From: an uncultured Actinomycetes bacterium
GTDB taxonomy: Bacteria > Actinomycetota > Acidimicrobiia > Acidimicrobiales > Microtrichaceae
Assembly (NCBI GenBank): GCA_903953195.1
Contig: CAJBIS010000266.1
Location: forward strand, 1-6,410
DNA: 6,410 nucleotides
Direction of reading: 5' to 3'
Position 1 is the stretch's first letter; every line of letters begins with the position of its first letter. The translations under genes were made by a program, and so were the position numbers. Shown here one piece after another: positions 6,174-6,410 of the stretch. The notes below the pieces were generated by a model. It did not search any database, was not told where the DNA came from, and saw only the letters and a list, made by a program, of their open reading frames with translations.

Positions 6174-6410
6174 GTGAGCCTGCAGTTCGTGATCATCGGT
6201 GGCGGACCCGCCGGCGTGCAGGCGGCGACCACTGCGGCGCGGCTCGGCGCCGACGTCACGCTCATCGAGCGAGACGTCGTGGGCGGCGCGGCGCACCTGT
6301 GGGACTGCATCCCGTCGAAGGCGATGATCGCCACGGGTGAGCGCCTGCAGGACGTGGCGACCGCGGCGGCGATGGGACTCGATGTCGAGCCGGCGCATGT
6401 GGACCTGGCA
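6174..6410 (+). CDS. lpdA: LpdA-like NAD(P)H-quinone dehydrogenase, N-terminus (3' partial)
   Basis: Only the first 79 residues are inside the window; the frame is open to the right edge. The start is the GTG at 6174, supported by the -10 box before it and by the immediate FAD-binding motif: VIIGGGPAG at 6-14, followed by the second-strand acidic residue Glu32 (TLIER). The redox-site region reads GGAAHLWDCIPSK (37-49). In dihydrolipoamide dehydrogenase and glutathione reductase this is GGTCxNxGCxPSK with two cysteines; here the first is Ala40 and only Cys45 remains. As recalled, mycobacterial LpdA (Rv3303c) has the same GGAA...DC pattern and acts as an NAD(P)H-dependent quinone reductase, so this is the closest match. 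Soluble transhydrogenase or another disulfide-reductase relative is possible. It is divergent from the glycan genes and probably unrelated to them. Confidence 0.78.
   Translation, partial: MSLQFVIIGGGPAGVQAATTAARLGADVTLIERDVVGGAAHLWDCIPSKAMIATGERLQDVATAAAMGLDVEPAHVDLA

Noticed and set aside
6077..6340. Small plus-strand frame across the divergent intergenic region
   Set aside because: It is Arg/Ala/Gly-rich noise that overlaps the FAD-binding gene in another frame.
1..6410. Possible defence system, mobile element, CRISPR or RNA gene
   Set aside because: Reading both strands gave no transposase, integrase, nuclease, toxin, repeat-spacer pattern or tRNA/rRNA-like sequence. The content is sugar-nucleotide and surface-glycan metabolism plus one flavoprotein.

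Overview
The window reads as chromosomal DNA from a high-GC actinobacterium. The evidence is a strong G/C bias at third codon positions, frequent GTG starts (five of the six visible gene starts), tightly packed genes, and TANNNT boxes placed 6-8 bases before GTG starts, as expected for leaderless actinobacterial transcripts. An Acidimicrobiia-type organism (Ilumatobacter-like) would fit, but that is an inference from overall style and was not tested by any search.

Bases 2-3497 hold a co-directional dTDP-L-rhamnose operon in the order rfbA(rmlA)-rfbC(rmlC)-rfbB(rmlB)-rfbD(rmlD). rfbA is cut by the left edge. The junctions are tight: a 15-base gap with a ribosome binding site, a 1-base TGATG overlap and a 4-base GTGA overlap. 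Together the four enzymes turn glucose-1-phosphate and dTTP into dTDP-L-rhamnose, the rhamnose donor for cell-wall or surface polysaccharide. The rfbC product keeps the catalytic His and Tyr but has lost several other conserved active-site residues, which is the most unusual protein-level signal here.

Bases 3537-4415 encode a predicted DUF4214 plus SAM-methyltransferase fusion, apparently with its own leaderless promoter. It converges tail to tail, across 15 bases, with a minus-strand gene (4431-6053) for a polytopic membrane protein resembling a GT-C-fold glycosyltransferase. Both neighbours fit a surface-glycan locus, although neither substrate can be read from sequence. A GC hairpin sits across the convergent junction.

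Bases 6054-6173 are a divergent intergenic region with a candidate promoter on each strand. From 6174 to the right edge runs the N-terminus of a pyridine nucleotide-disulfide oxidoreductase-family flavoprotein similar to mycobacterial LpdA (NAD(P)H-quinone dehydrogenase). It lacks the first cysteine of the usual redox pair and probably belongs to a different functional unit.

I saw no RNA genes, CRISPR arrays, insertion sequences or attachment sites, and no clear sign of a new multi-gene system. The points worth following up are the divergent RmlC, the DUF4214-methyltransferase fusion, and the orphan membrane glycosyltransferase candidate.
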